Source: G963668185 sp963668185
GTDB taxonomy: Bacteria; Chloroflexota; Dehalococcoidia; Lucifugimonadales; G963668185
NCBI GenBank assembly: GCA_963668185.1
Contig: OY764162.1
Location: 372,001-436,000 of the forward strand
Reading direction: 5' to 3'
DNA: 64,000 bases
A program made the translations under genes and the position numbers. Below the pieces are notes generated by a model. The model had not been told where the DNA came from. It saw nothing but the letters and a program-made list of their open reading frames with translations, and made no database searches. Of the stretch, positions 32,215 to 39,650 are shown one piece after another (position 1 is the stretch's first letter; every line of letters starts with the position of its first letter).

Positions 32215-33117
32215 ATGTCGATACTGATAGACGAGCACACCACCTACATCATCCAGGGCATCACCGGCAGGGAGGCCGTGGCGGCGACGCGCGAGTGCCT
32301 CCAGTACGGCTCCAAGATCGTGGGTGGAGTGACGCCTGGGCGCAAGGGCCGGAACGTGCACGGAGTGCCTGTTCATGACAGCGTGAAGGACATCGTCAGC
32401 GAGACCCACGTGGACTGCTCGCTGATCGCCGTGCCGGTGGCGTTCGCGAAGGACGCGGCGTTCGAAGCGCTCTCCAACGGCATCCGGCTGGTGGTGCTGG
32501 TCACGGAGCGGATACCGAAGGCGCAGGTCGTGCAGGTGCTGGAGCTTGCGCGCGAGCACAGGGCGCGGGTGATTGGGCCGAACACGCTGGGGTTGATCTC
32601 GCCGGGCAAGTCTAAGATCGGCGGGATAGGCGGGCCGGCGGAGGACGCCAACAGGGCATTCACGCCGGGGCCGGTCGGGATCATGTCGCGGAGCGGCGGC
32701 ATGACGACCGAGATCTCCAATACGCTGACCGCGGCCGGCCTCGGGCAGAGCACAGCCGTAAGCATCGGCGGGGACCCGATAATCGGGACTACGTACGCCG
32801 AGCTTCTGCCCGAGTTCGAGGCGGACCCGGACACCGAGGCGATCGTGATATACACCGAGCCGGGCGGGACGATGGAGGCCCAGCTTGCCAATCACGTGAA
32901 GGTCAACGGGACGCGGCTGCCGATTGTCGCTTACCTCGCGGGGCGGTTCATGGACGAGTTGCCCGGAATGCGGTTCGGGCACGCCGGCACGATCGTCGAG
33001 GGCAAGCAGGACACGTCGGCGGAGAAGATCAGGGTGCTGGCAGAGGCCGGCATACCCGTCGCCGAGGACGTGTCCGAGATTCCCGGCCTCGTCAAGAAAG
33101 CGCTGGCGGCGCATTAG
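32215..33117 (+). CDS. Succinate/malate-CoA ligase alpha subunit
   Basis: A 300-residue SucD/MtkB-type subunit starting MSILIDEHTTYIIQGITGREA. CoA-binding Rossmann region at the N terminus (GGVTPGRKGRNVHGVPVHDSV), then VGIMSRSGGMTTEISNTL and VSIGGDPIIGTTYAELL. The phosphohistidine is in GMRFGHAGTIVEG. Translated immediately after the beta subunit. Together they make a CoA thioester with phosphohistidine intermediate. The last gene of the ferredoxin-citE-ligase run. Confidence 0.9.
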   Translation: MSILIDEHTTYIIQGITGREAVAATRECLQYGSKIVGGVTPGRKGRNVHGVPVHDSVKDIVSETHVDCSLIAVPVAFAKDAAFEALSNGIRLVVLVTERIPKAQVVQVLELAREHRARVIGPNTLGLISPGKSKIGGIGGPAEDANRAFTPGPVGIMSRSGGMTTEISNTLTAAGLGQSTAVSIGGDPIIGTTYAELLPEFEADPDTEAIVIYTEPGGTMEAQLANHVKVNGTRLPIVAYLAGRFMDELPGMRFGHAGTIVEGKQDTSAEKIRVLAEAGIPVAEDVSEIPGLVKKALAAH

Positions 33118-33223
33118 TCTTCGGGCCGACCTCCTCCGAAGGTCGTCGGCGAAGATTCGCGCGATTTATCTGTCTCATTTCGCTTCATTCTGCCAGAATA
33201 GCACAACCGTACACGCAGACATC

Positions 33224-33256
33224 TTGACATCAATTTCAGGACGCACTATGATGTCA
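33224..33256 (+). promoter_or_regulatory. Promoter and operator of the vapBC module
   Basis: TTGACA (33224-33229), 17 bp, TATGAT (33247-33252) is a near-consensus promoter. A perfect inverted repeat, TGACATCA (33225-33232) and TGATGTCA (33249-33256), covers both boxes, as expected for autorepression by the antitoxin or toxin-antitoxin complex. Confidence 0.75.
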
Positions 33257-33309
33257 GCATGAGAGACGCTCACGCAGCGCGCCAACCCGCCGAGCGCCAG
33301 GAACCGACC

Positions 33310-33573
33310 ATGAGGACCACGCTAACGCTGGACAACGACATAGCAGACTACCTGAAAGAGCAGACCCGGCTCTTGGACAAGCCTTTCAAGCAGGTGGTGA
33401 ACGACACGCTGCGGCGCGGCATGTCCCCCGGCATCCGGGATGCGCCTGCGCGCCCGTACCGGGTGACGCCCATCGATAGCGAGTTCGCCCCCGGCGTCGA
33501 TCAAATGAGGCTCAAGGACATAATGCACAATGAGGACGACGAGAAGTTTTGGAAGTTGAGCAGCCTGCAATAG
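33310..33573 (+). CDS. VapB-type antitoxin, copy 1
   Basis: An 87-residue protein starting MRTTLTLDNDIADYLKEQTR, a ribbon-helix-helix-like N terminus typical of one VapB group (beta strand TLTLD, then helices DIADYLKEQ and FKQVVNDTLRRG). The C-terminal tail (PYRVTPIDSEFAPGVDQMRLKD) would wrap the toxin. ATG 33310 has AGGA upstream. It is about 80 percent identical to the next gene, a tandem duplication. The two copies differ mainly in the tail, the toxin-binding part. Confidence 0.82.
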   Translation: MRTTLTLDNDIADYLKEQTRLLDKPFKQVVNDTLRRGMSPGIRDAPARPYRVTPIDSEFAPGVDQMRLKDIMHNEDDEKFWKLSSLQ

Positions 33574-33602
33574 CGAAACTCGATAAGCGCCAGGAGACGA
33601 TC

Positions 33603-33863
33603 ATGAGGACCACGCTAACGCTGGACAACGACATAGCAGATTACCTGAAAGAGCAGACCCGGCTCTTGGACAAGTCTTTCAAACAGGTGGTGAACGACAC
33701 GCTGCGTCGGGGGATGTCCCCCGGCATACGGGAAGCGCCCGCGCGCCCGTACCGGGTGAAGCCGATCAGCAGCGGGTTCGCCCCCGGCGTCGATCCGCTC
33801 AAGCTCAAAGAAATGATGTATGAGGAGGACGACGAGAAGTTTCGCAAGTTGAGCGGGATGTGA
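33603..33863 (+). CDS. VapB-type antitoxin, copy 2
   Basis: An 86-residue near-copy of the preceding gene (MRTTLTLDNDIADYLKEQTR identical), with tail PYRVKPISSGFAPGVDPLKLKE. Its stop overlaps the GTG of vapC (ATGTGA), so this copy is the one coupled to the toxin. The ATG at 33603 is preceded by CCAGGAGACGATC, duplicated from copy 1 along with the gene. Confidence 0.85.
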   Translation: MRTTLTLDNDIADYLKEQTRLLDKSFKQVVNDTLRRGMSPGIREAPARPYRVKPISSGFAPGVDPLKLKEMMYEEDDEKFRKLSGM

Positions 33864-34285
33864 TTATTCCCGACGTTAACCTTCTGCTCTACGCACATGA
33901 CGACAGGGCGGAGTTTCACGAACCTGCACGGATGTGGTGGGAAGGACTAATTAACGGTACGGAGAGGGTTGGCATACCATGGGCCGTGTCGGCCGGTTTC
34001 ATGAGGTTGATAACAAACCGAGCTTCGTTCGCGCATCCGACGACGGTAGCGCAGGCTACCGGCTATGTAGCAGGGTGGTTCGGTTATGCCCACGTTGTGC
34101 CAATCAACCCCGGCTCACAGCACTTAGCGCTTCTTGGGCGGCTGCTGGAAGCCGTGGGCGTGGGCGGGAAGCTGGTGCCAGACGCGCACCTGGCCGCGAT
34201 CGCGATTGAGCACCAGGCGGAGTTGCACTCGAACGACTCGGACTTCGCGCGGTTTCCGGGGCTGCGCTGGCGCAACCCGCTGTGA
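33860..34285 (+). CDS. vapC: VapC-type PIN-domain toxin
   Basis: A 141-residue PIN protein: MIIPDVNLLLYAHD (Asp5), a central acidic helix, LVPDAHLAAIAIEHQAELHSNDSDFARFPGLRW (Asp pair). The DVNLLLYA subgroup is a known VapC class with TA-system annotation. GTG 33860 overlaps the antitoxin stop. It probably cleaves RNA and is held inactive by VapB. A complete module with two antitoxin genes. Confidence 0.9.
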   Translation: MIIPDVNLLLYAHDDRAEFHEPARMWWEGLINGTERVGIPWAVSAGFMRLITNRASFAHPTTVAQATGYVAGWFGYAHVVPINPGSQHLALLGRLLEAVGVGGKLVPDAHLAAIAIEHQAELHSNDSDFARFPGLRWRNPL

Positions 34286-34358
34286 TGGGTAGGGCTTGGC
34301 GCGCCAAGCAGAAGGCAGGCGTTAACCTGTAGGGGTACGCCTTTGAAAGGGAGGACCT

Positions 34359-34676
34359 ATGACGGACTCTGAGACCGTAGCGCCTGCCCGGACAGGGGAA
34401 GCCGCCGCGCCCTCCCGCCGACCTCGCGAGGAGACGGCCCGCCTGGGCGACGAGATATACGATCGGGACATCCGTCCGCAGGTCGAAGCGGACCACCACG
34501 GGGAGTATGTCGCCATCGACGTTAACAGCGGCAGTTGGGCTATCTCCGACGATCTTCGGGTGGCAGCGAAGCGTCTGCGTAAGCAACACCCGGAGGCTAT
34601 AGACGTCTGGCTGCTTCGTGTCGGGTACCGGGCGCTACATCACTTTGGGGGCCGTCCCATTCGGAGCGCCAAGTGA
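34359..34676 (+). CDS. Uncharacterised protein paired with an aspartic protease
   Basis: A 105-residue protein preceded by a strong AAGGGAGG. The N-terminal ~35 residues are low-complexity; the C-terminal part has ADHHGEYVAIDVNSGSWAISDDLRVAAKRLRKQHPEAIDVWLLRVGYRALHHFGGR. No known catalytic motif. The stop overlaps the GTG start of the clan AA protease gene, indicating functional coupling. Similar two-gene pairs, I recall, occur in Cyanobacteria and Chloroflexota genomes, where the pair's role is unknown. Confidence 0.7.
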   Translation: MTDSETVAPARTGEAAAPSRRPREETARLGDEIYDRDIRPQVEADHHGEYVAIDVNSGSWAISDDLRVAAKRLRKQHPEAIDVWLLRVGYRALHHFGGRPIRSAK

Positions 34677-35044
34677 TAGAGGGCGTGGTGAACGCCGCCT
34701 ATGAGCCGATAGTAACCCTTGCCGTGCAAGGCCCATCGGGTCAGTCACAAGAAATCGAGACCGTGATAGACACCGGCTTTACCGGATTCCTGACCGTGAC
34801 TCCGGCGTTGGCGACGGAGTTGGGTTTGCCCCTTGAGGGAACCGGCCGGGCGACGCTTGCCGACGGCAGCGAGGTAACTTTCGATGTGTACGACGTTGCC
34901 GTGCTCTGGGACGGCCAGCCGAGGTATGTCCTGGCCGACGCCGCCGACACTACTCCACTTGTAGGCATGCGGCTGCTAGACAACCATGACCTGAGCATCC
35001 AGGTCCGGGATGGCGGGCGCGTCATCATACAGGCCGGGGAGTAG
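34673..35044 (+). CDS. Clan AA (retropepsin-like) aspartic protease
   Basis: A 123-residue protein with the single-domain retropepsin signature: ETVIDTGFTGFLTVTPALATELGL (catalytic DTG), GRATLADGSEVTFDVYDVAV, and TTPLVGMRLLDNHDLSIQV (the psi-loop-like end). Such proteins are active as homodimers. The start GTG 34673 overlaps the previous stop (GTGA). No signal peptide, so cytoplasmic. The target is unknown; the coupled 105-residue protein is the natural candidate partner. Confidence 0.85.
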   Translation: MIEGVVNAAYEPIVTLAVQGPSGQSQEIETVIDTGFTGFLTVTPALATELGLPLEGTGRATLADGSEVTFDVYDVAVLWDGQPRYVLADAADTTPLVGMRLLDNHDLSIQVRDGGRVIIQAGE

Positions 35045-35309
35045 TCGGGCTTCGGGGATGCGCTGGCGGAATCCGCTGTGGGGGGTGGGCGTGCTAGGCT
35101 GACAAGAGCCATCGGCAATACCTATGTGCTGGGTTCTTTAGCTGTCATAGAACCCGGCCAGTATTGCGCAGTTGTGTACAAGGGACACAGCTGGCGCAGC
35201 TATTGACTGAGCAGGGCGATCCAGACAGGCCCTCGTCCTCACTGTCCTATCTGTACTGAACGAGTACAGTCGCTAGTCAATGTATCTCCCCAATGGTACT
35301 ATGTCGCCC
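35045..35309. other. Non-coding spacer after the aspartic protease gene
   Basis: No gene is supported here. It contains a solo insertion-sequence end at 35242-35268 and AT-richer sequence on both sides. With the structured element that follows, it makes a 395-bp gap before the collagen-like gene. Confidence 0.5.
35242..35268. mobile_element. Solo inverted-repeat end related to the IS at 15.5 kb
   Basis: These 27 bases, in the orientation of a right end, match the left terminal repeat of the 15491-16621 IS at all but two positions, including the core CTGAACGAGTACA. No transposase lies beside it. A weak GTACAAGGGACACAG at about 35176-35190 could be the remains of the other end. Probably a relic or a small non-autonomous derivative. 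Confidence 0.65.
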
Positions 35310-35409
35310 GCTGACAACGTACTTCCCGCAGAGGGGCGCTCCTACGGGAGCGAATAGGGGGCGATTGCGCCCCCAAGTGTCCCCTTAGCGGGATGGAAGC
35401 GTTGTCAGC
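35310..35409 (+). ncRNA. Candidate structured RNA or leader element
   Basis: A 100-nt segment folds by inspection into nested stems: a 10-bp closing stem (GCTGACAACG 35310-35319 with CGTTGTCAGC 35400-35409), then CCCGC/GCGGG (35325-35329 with 35388-35392), then GGGG/CCCC (35333-35336 with 35381-35384), enclosing two hairpins. One is 6 bp closed by a cUACGg tetraloop (35337-35352), the other 7 bp with loop AUUG (35357-35374). All arms are perfect. It lies 30 nt before the start of the collagen-like lipoprotein gene. No known riboswitch class was recognised; a palindromic DNA element is the alternative. Confidence 0.55.
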
Positions 35410-35439
35410 ATTCGCAACCTATACACGAGGGGGCTCTAC

Positions 35440-36870
35440 ATGCTTCTTAAACCTTCTTGTCTGCTTGTTTGCATCCTCCTATCTGCGGTCGCACTTGCAA
35501 GCTGCGGTCCGACTGATGCTGAGTTGCGCGAGATGGTCCGTGCCGAAGTGGCCAAGATCGACGCTCCTCAGGGCGAGCGCGGCGAACCTGGACCGCTAGG
35601 GCCACAAGGCGAGCAGGGGCCGCAAGGTGAGCAAGGGCCACAGGGTGAACTTGGTCCGCAGGGCGAGCGCGGCAAACTTGGGCCGCAAGGGCCACAAGGC
35701 GAACAGGGAGCACAGGGAACGGTTGGCCCTGAAGGCCCGCAGGGAGAACGCGGGTCGGCCGGAGGAATTGGGCCTAGGGGTCCTAGCGGCTCGCGTGGCC
35801 TTACTGGCGCCACAGGCCCTCAGGGGCCGCCCGGCCCCGCCCCGCCCTCAATCGCCGATCTCACGGAGAAGGCGCTGCCTGCGGTGGTACGCATCGAGAC
35901 CGGCTCAAGCATCGGCACCGGTTTCATCTACGAGACCACAGGACAAACCGCGTACGTCCTTACAAATGAGCACGTGGTGTCGGGTGAGAGAACCGTGGAA
36001 GTGACGGTCGATGAAGAGCTATACAACGGATATGTGCTCGGGTTTGACACCGAGCAGGACATCGCCGTGCTACGGATTTGCTGCGGCGACTTTGAGGAGT
36101 TGTCTATCGGCGATGGGGCGCCCAGCTTGGGATCAGAGGTCGTGGCAATTGGACATGCGCTGGGGCTGGAGGGCGATCCGACCGTGTCTATGGGCATCGT
36201 GTCTGCTCTGCGCTGGGATGGAACCCTCGCGGTGGATACGCTACAGACTGATGCCGCGATCAACTCAGGAAACAGCGGCGGCCCTTTGCTGGCGTTGGAC
36301 GGTTCTGTGGTGGGCATGAACACATGGTCCTATAACCCAGGGTATGCGGAAGCGATAGCCTATGCGATTGACGTGAGTGCTCTGCGGATGCGGGCTCCGG
36401 CGTTGGCGAACCAGGATGAGATGGACTTTGAAAGTCACACTTACGTGAAAGATGCCGGCCCATTCAGCGGGATTGGCTCGGACACTTCGTGGTTTTGGCA
36501 CTCCTACGTGATGGCTGAGTCCTTCATTGCTGAAGTGACGCTGCCTAACTTTGCTAGCCGTGGCTTGGGGGTAGGAGTGCGGCACAGCTTGGCGGATGGC
36601 CTCAAGCCTGAAACGGAATCGGTGGCGGTGTACTCTACCGGATGCGACCACAATGTGTGGGATGACGGCGAGTGGCAGTTGCAGGATGGGGTGGACGCTC
36701 GGATAGGCGTCAAGGGGAAGGTACGCGTGGTAGTGGACGGAGGTTGGCGAGTGTACGTGGATGGGGAGTTGAAGTGTGAACACCCATGGCTCTTTGGCAG
36801 GAGAGGCTGGATTACGCTCTCACTAGAAGTGCCATTCGAGAACCTGACCGTCTGGGCGCGTAAGGAGTGA
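35440..36870 (+). CDS. Lipoprotein with collagen-like repeats and trypsin-like protease domain
   Basis: A 476-residue surface protein. Signal peptide with lipobox ALASC (Cys22), then Gly-X-Y collagen repeats at residues ~45-133 (many GPQGEQ and GPQGER triplets). A chymotrypsin-fold DegP-like protease follows: His178 in LTNEHVV, Asp207 in EQDIAVL and Ser279 in NSGNSGGPL. The C-terminal ~170 residues form a further beta-rich domain (GWRVYVDGELKCEHPW) resembling a lectin-like fold. All catalytic residues are intact. A collagen stalk carrying a membrane-anchored serine protease is uncommon. Confidence 0.86.
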   Translation: MLLKPSCLLVCILLSAVALASCGPTDAELREMVRAEVAKIDAPQGERGEPGPLGPQGEQGPQGEQGPQGELGPQGERGKLGPQGPQGEQGAQGTVGPEGPQGERGSAGGIGPRGPSGSRGLTGATGPQGPPGPAPPSIADLTEKALPAVVRIETGSSIGTGFIYETTGQTAYVLTNEHVVSGERTVEVTVDEELYNGYVLGFDTEQDIAVLRICCGDFEELSIGDGAPSLGSEVVAIGHALGLEGDPTVSMGIVSALRWDGTLAVDTLQTDAAINSGNSGGPLLALDGSVVGMNTWSYNPGYAEAIAYAIDVSALRMRAPALANQDEMDFESHTYVKDAGPFSGIGSDTSWFWHSYVMAESFIAEVTLPNFASRGLGVGVRHSLADGLKPETESVAVYSTGCDHNVWDDGEWQLQDGVDARIGVKGKVRVVVDGGWRVYVDGELKCEHPWLFGRRGWITLSLEVPFENLTVWARKE

Positions 36871-37122
36871 CCCTTCGACAAGCTCCTTCATCTTCGCTCA
36901 GAGCAGGGGGCAGGGCGAGCGGGCTGGCGCTACCTGCGGGGGAAGGCGGGTCTGAGACCCGCCGCTACGTCTCTGGATACCGGCCCTTCAAGGGACTCGG
37001 GGCAGGCACTGCGCCGGTATGACGGACTCTGACCGAAGGCCCTTAGACAGGCTCAGGGCGAACGGGTAACCCCACGCCATGTCCCTGGATACCGGCCTTC
37101 GCCGGTATGACGGTAGGGGTGG
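36871..37122. repeat. Intergenic palindromic repeats (families A and B)
   Basis: About 250 bp with degenerate copies of the CAAGCTC/CAGGCTCAGGGCGAACGG family B (36871-36905 and 37042-37066) and the CCGGCCTTCGCCGG family A (37085-37113; a broken copy near 36973). No gene is seen. Confidence 0.65.
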
Positions 37123-39216
37123 CTAGCTTTCGCCGTATGCTTCTACTTCCATTTCCAGCTTGCGGCGCTCTTCTTCGGGGACTATGCCCATGCCTACTTT
37201 AGCCTCCCGGACCTGCTTGTCGATTTCTTCTACGATTTCGGGGTTTGCTAGGGTGGTGGTGTCGCCGGGGTCCATGAAGTTTGAGATGGCGGCCACTACG
37301 CGGCGCATGATCTTGCCTGACCGCGTCTTGGGCAGATCGGCGGTTACCCAGACGTGCGTCGGGCGGGCTATCGGGCCTATGATCTCGTTGATCGTTCGCT
37401 TGACCTGGTCCTCGACGTCCGAGCCGTCGTAGCCGGGTTGCAGGGAGACGTACAGCTCGGGGACACGGCCCTTTAGTTCGTCGTACGCGGGGACGGCGGC
37501 GGCTTCGCTGACGGCGGGGACGGTGAGGGCCGCCGACTCAAGCTCCTTCGTGCCCAGCCGGTGGCCTGCAACGTTGATCACGTCGTCGACCCTGCCGAGG
37601 ATGCGGATGTAGCCGTCCTCGGACATGGTCGCGCCGTCGCCGGTGACGTAGGGCCAGTCGCGCCAGTCCTTGCTGCCGGATTTGGCGAACTTGGCGAAGT
37701 AGGTCTCTATGAAGCGGTCCGGGTCTCCGTAGATCGTCTGCATCCTGCCGGGCCAGGGGTTCGCGATGCAGATGTTGCCGGCGCTGCCTGGCGTGACAGG
37801 GTCGCCGTCGTCGTTGAGGACGACCGGCTGGATGCCGAGCGCGCCGGGGCCGCAGCTTCCGGGCTTCATCGGCTGCAGGGCGGGCAGGGTGGTGCCGATG
37901 AAGCCGCCGGTCTCCGTCTGCCACCACGTATCGACGATCACGGCCTTGCCCTTGCCGATCTTGTCGTAGTACCAGCGCCAGACCTCCGGCTCGATGGGCT
38001 CTCCGACGGTGGTCATGTGCTTGAACTGGAAGTCGTACTTGGCGGGCTCGTCGGGGCCGACCTTGCGCAACATGCGGATGGCGGTAGGAGCGGTGTGGAA
38101 GACGTTCACGCCAAGCTGCTCGGCGATTCGCCAGGGGCGGCCGGCGTCGGGGAAGTTGGGCGCGCCCTCGAAGACGACGGTCGTCGCGGCGATCGAGAGG
38201 GGGCCGTACACGATGTACGAGTGGCCGGTGATCCAGCCGATGTCGGCCATGCACCAGTAAACGTCCTCCGGGTGGATGTCCAAGTAGTACTTCGAGGTGC
38301 CCGCGACGTACGACATGTAGCCGCCGGTGGAGTGCTGGCAGCCCTTGGGCCGCGCGGTAGTGCCGGAGGTGTACATGATGAAGAGCGGCGCCTCCGAGGG
38401 CAGGGACACCGGGGCCACGCGCTCGCCGCGGTGCGCGGCAAGCAGGTCGTCCACGAAGTAGTCCCGGCCGTCGACCATCGGCGTTTCGGAGTGGTACTGT
38501 CCGGGGTAGCGGCGCCACACGAGCACCTTGTCCACAGCGTGGCCTTCGTCCGCGGCGCGCTGGACGGCGATGTCCGCCTTGCCCTTGTGGTCGATCAGCC
38601 GGCCCGCGCGCCAGTACGCGTCGGACGTGATCAGCACGCGGCTCTGCGAGTCGACGATGCGGTCGCCGCACGCCGCGCCGGAGAAGCCGCCGAAGACCTG
38701 CGAGTGCACGACGCCAAGCCGGGCGCAGGCGAGCATCGTGACCGGCAGCTCCGGCACCATAGGCATGTGAAGCGTGACGCGGTCGCCCGCCTTCAGGCCG
38801 GCCTCGCGCAGGACGGCGGCGAACTCGTTCACGCGGACCCAGAGCTCCTGGTAGGTGACCGCCTCGTGCGGCTCGTCCTCAGGCTCAGGCACGAAGACCA
38901 GCGCCGCCTTGTTGCGGTGCTCGGCCAGGTGGCGGTCCACGCAGTTGTACGACGCGTTGAGCCTGCCGCCCACCCACCAGTCGTAGAAGGGCGGGTTGGA
39001 GGTATCTACGGTAGTGTGCCAGTACCGGTCCCAGTCGAGCAGTTCGGCGTACTCGCGGAAGCAGTCCGGCCAGTTGTCCGGGCCGAATCGATCGAAGGCC
39101 GCCGGGTCGGCCATGTTGGCCTGGGCGATGAAGGACGGCGGGGGCTGGATCAGCTCCTCCTCCTGCCAGTGGACGGCGATCTCGGTCTCTTTCAAGGCAT
39201 CTGCTTCGGTTGTCAT
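37123..39216 (-). CDS. acs: Acetyl-CoA synthetase (AMP-forming)
   Basis: A 697-residue ANL-superfamily enzyme. ATG 39216 follows AGGGGG; the longer frame to 39339 lacks support. Motifs: WVGGRLNASYNCVDRHL, the phosphate loop FIMYTSGTTARPKGCQHSTGGY, acetate-pocket VDTWWQTETGG, and the C-terminal KTRSGKIMRRVVAA with the catalytic Lys. It activates acetate through acetyl-AMP. The Lys in the SGKIMRR motif is the usual site of acetylation control. Isolated on the minus strand. Confidence 0.93.
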   Translation of the reverse strand: MTTEADALKETEIAVHWQEEELIQPPPSFIAQANMADPAAFDRFGPDNWPDCFREYAELLDWDRYWHTTVDTSNPPFYDWWVGGRLNASYNCVDRHLAEHRNKAALVFVPEPEDEPHEAVTYQELWVRVNEFAAVLREAGLKAGDRVTLHMPMVPELPVTMLACARLGVVHSQVFGGFSGAACGDRIVDSQSRVLITSDAYWRAGRLIDHKGKADIAVQRAADEGHAVDKVLVWRRYPGQYHSETPMVDGRDYFVDDLLAAHRGERVAPVSLPSEAPLFIMYTSGTTARPKGCQHSTGGYMSYVAGTSKYYLDIHPEDVYWCMADIGWITGHSYIVYGPLSIAATTVVFEGAPNFPDAGRPWRIAEQLGVNVFHTAPTAIRMLRKVGPDEPAKYDFQFKHMTTVGEPIEPEVWRWYYDKIGKGKAVIVDTWWQTETGGFIGTTLPALQPMKPGSCGPGALGIQPVVLNDDGDPVTPGSAGNICIANPWPGRMQTIYGDPDRFIETYFAKFAKSGSKDWRDWPYVTGDGATMSEDGYIRILGRVDDVINVAGHRLGTKELESAALTVPAVSEAAAVPAYDELKGRVPELYVSLQPGYDGSDVEDQVKRTINEIIGPIARPTHVWVTADLPKTRSGKIMRRVVAAISNFMDPGDTTTLANPEIVEEIDKQVREAKVGMGIVPEEERRKLEMEVEAYGES

Positions 39217-39346
39217 GATGCGCCCCCTTCCTGGGCCCGGAATTCGCGCGCGATTCTGGAGCGGTATTGTAAATGAACGGGTTTTATTGCCGCATGAGTT
39301 TGGGTGTGGCGGCATCGGGCCCGGCAGAGTTCGATACAACCGGTGC

Positions 39347-39352
39347 TATAAT
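39347..39352 (+). promoter_or_regulatory. Likely moaD-moaE promoter -10
   Basis: TGC-TATAAT (39344-39352) lies about 23 bp before ATG 39375 and 47 bp before CTG 39399. Recurs as the same extended -10 type elsewhere in the window. Confidence 0.45.
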
Positions 39353-39398
39353 CGGCGGACCGGCACAGGCTGGCATGAGCATACGTGGGGGATGCGAT

Positions 39399-39650
39399 CT
39401 GAAGGTTACCGTTCTGCTGTTCGCGAGCTACCGTGAGAAGGCTGGGACAGGCTCGCTGGAGTTGGACGCGCCAGACGGCTCGACGGTCGGGGATGTGGCG
39501 ACGCGGGTGTCCGCGATGTACCCGGGGCTGGCTGCGGAGCCGAGCGGCATCGTGGTGGCGGTGAACCGGGAGTACCGTGACCACGGGCATCGGCTGAGCG
39601 ACGGCGACGAGGTAGCGTTCATTCCCCCGGTGAGCGGAGGGGCCGCATGA
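39399..39650 (+). CDS. moaD: Molybdopterin synthase small subunit MoaD
   Basis: An 83-residue ubiquitin-like MoaD from CTG 39399: KVTVLLFASYREKAGTGSLELD, VVAVNREYRDHGHRLSDGDEVAFIPPVSGGAA. GGGGGA lies 7 nt before the CTG. ATG 39375 (adding MSIRGGCD) is an alternative. MoaD normally ends in Gly-Gly, the site of thiocarboxylation; here two alanines follow the GG, so processing or an unusual mechanism would be required. The stop overlaps the moaE start (ATGA). Confidence 0.82.
   Translation: MKVTVLLFASYREKAGTGSLELDAPDGSTVGDVATRVSAMYPGLAAEPSGIVVAVNREYRDHGHRLSDGDEVAFIPPVSGGAA

Noticed and set aside
33310..33863. A single frameshifted long antitoxin gene
   Set aside because: Each copy has its own ribosome site, start and stop, and both are full length.
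35447..35813. Minus-strand frames over the collagen-like region
   Set aside because: They mirror the Gly-X-Y codon repeats on the other strand; the plus-strand protein has signal peptide, protease triad and ribosome site.
38018..39276. Long opposite-strand frames inside acs and other genes
   Set aside because: These are GC-rich shadow frames of real genes, rich in Arg, Ala and Gly with no motifs.
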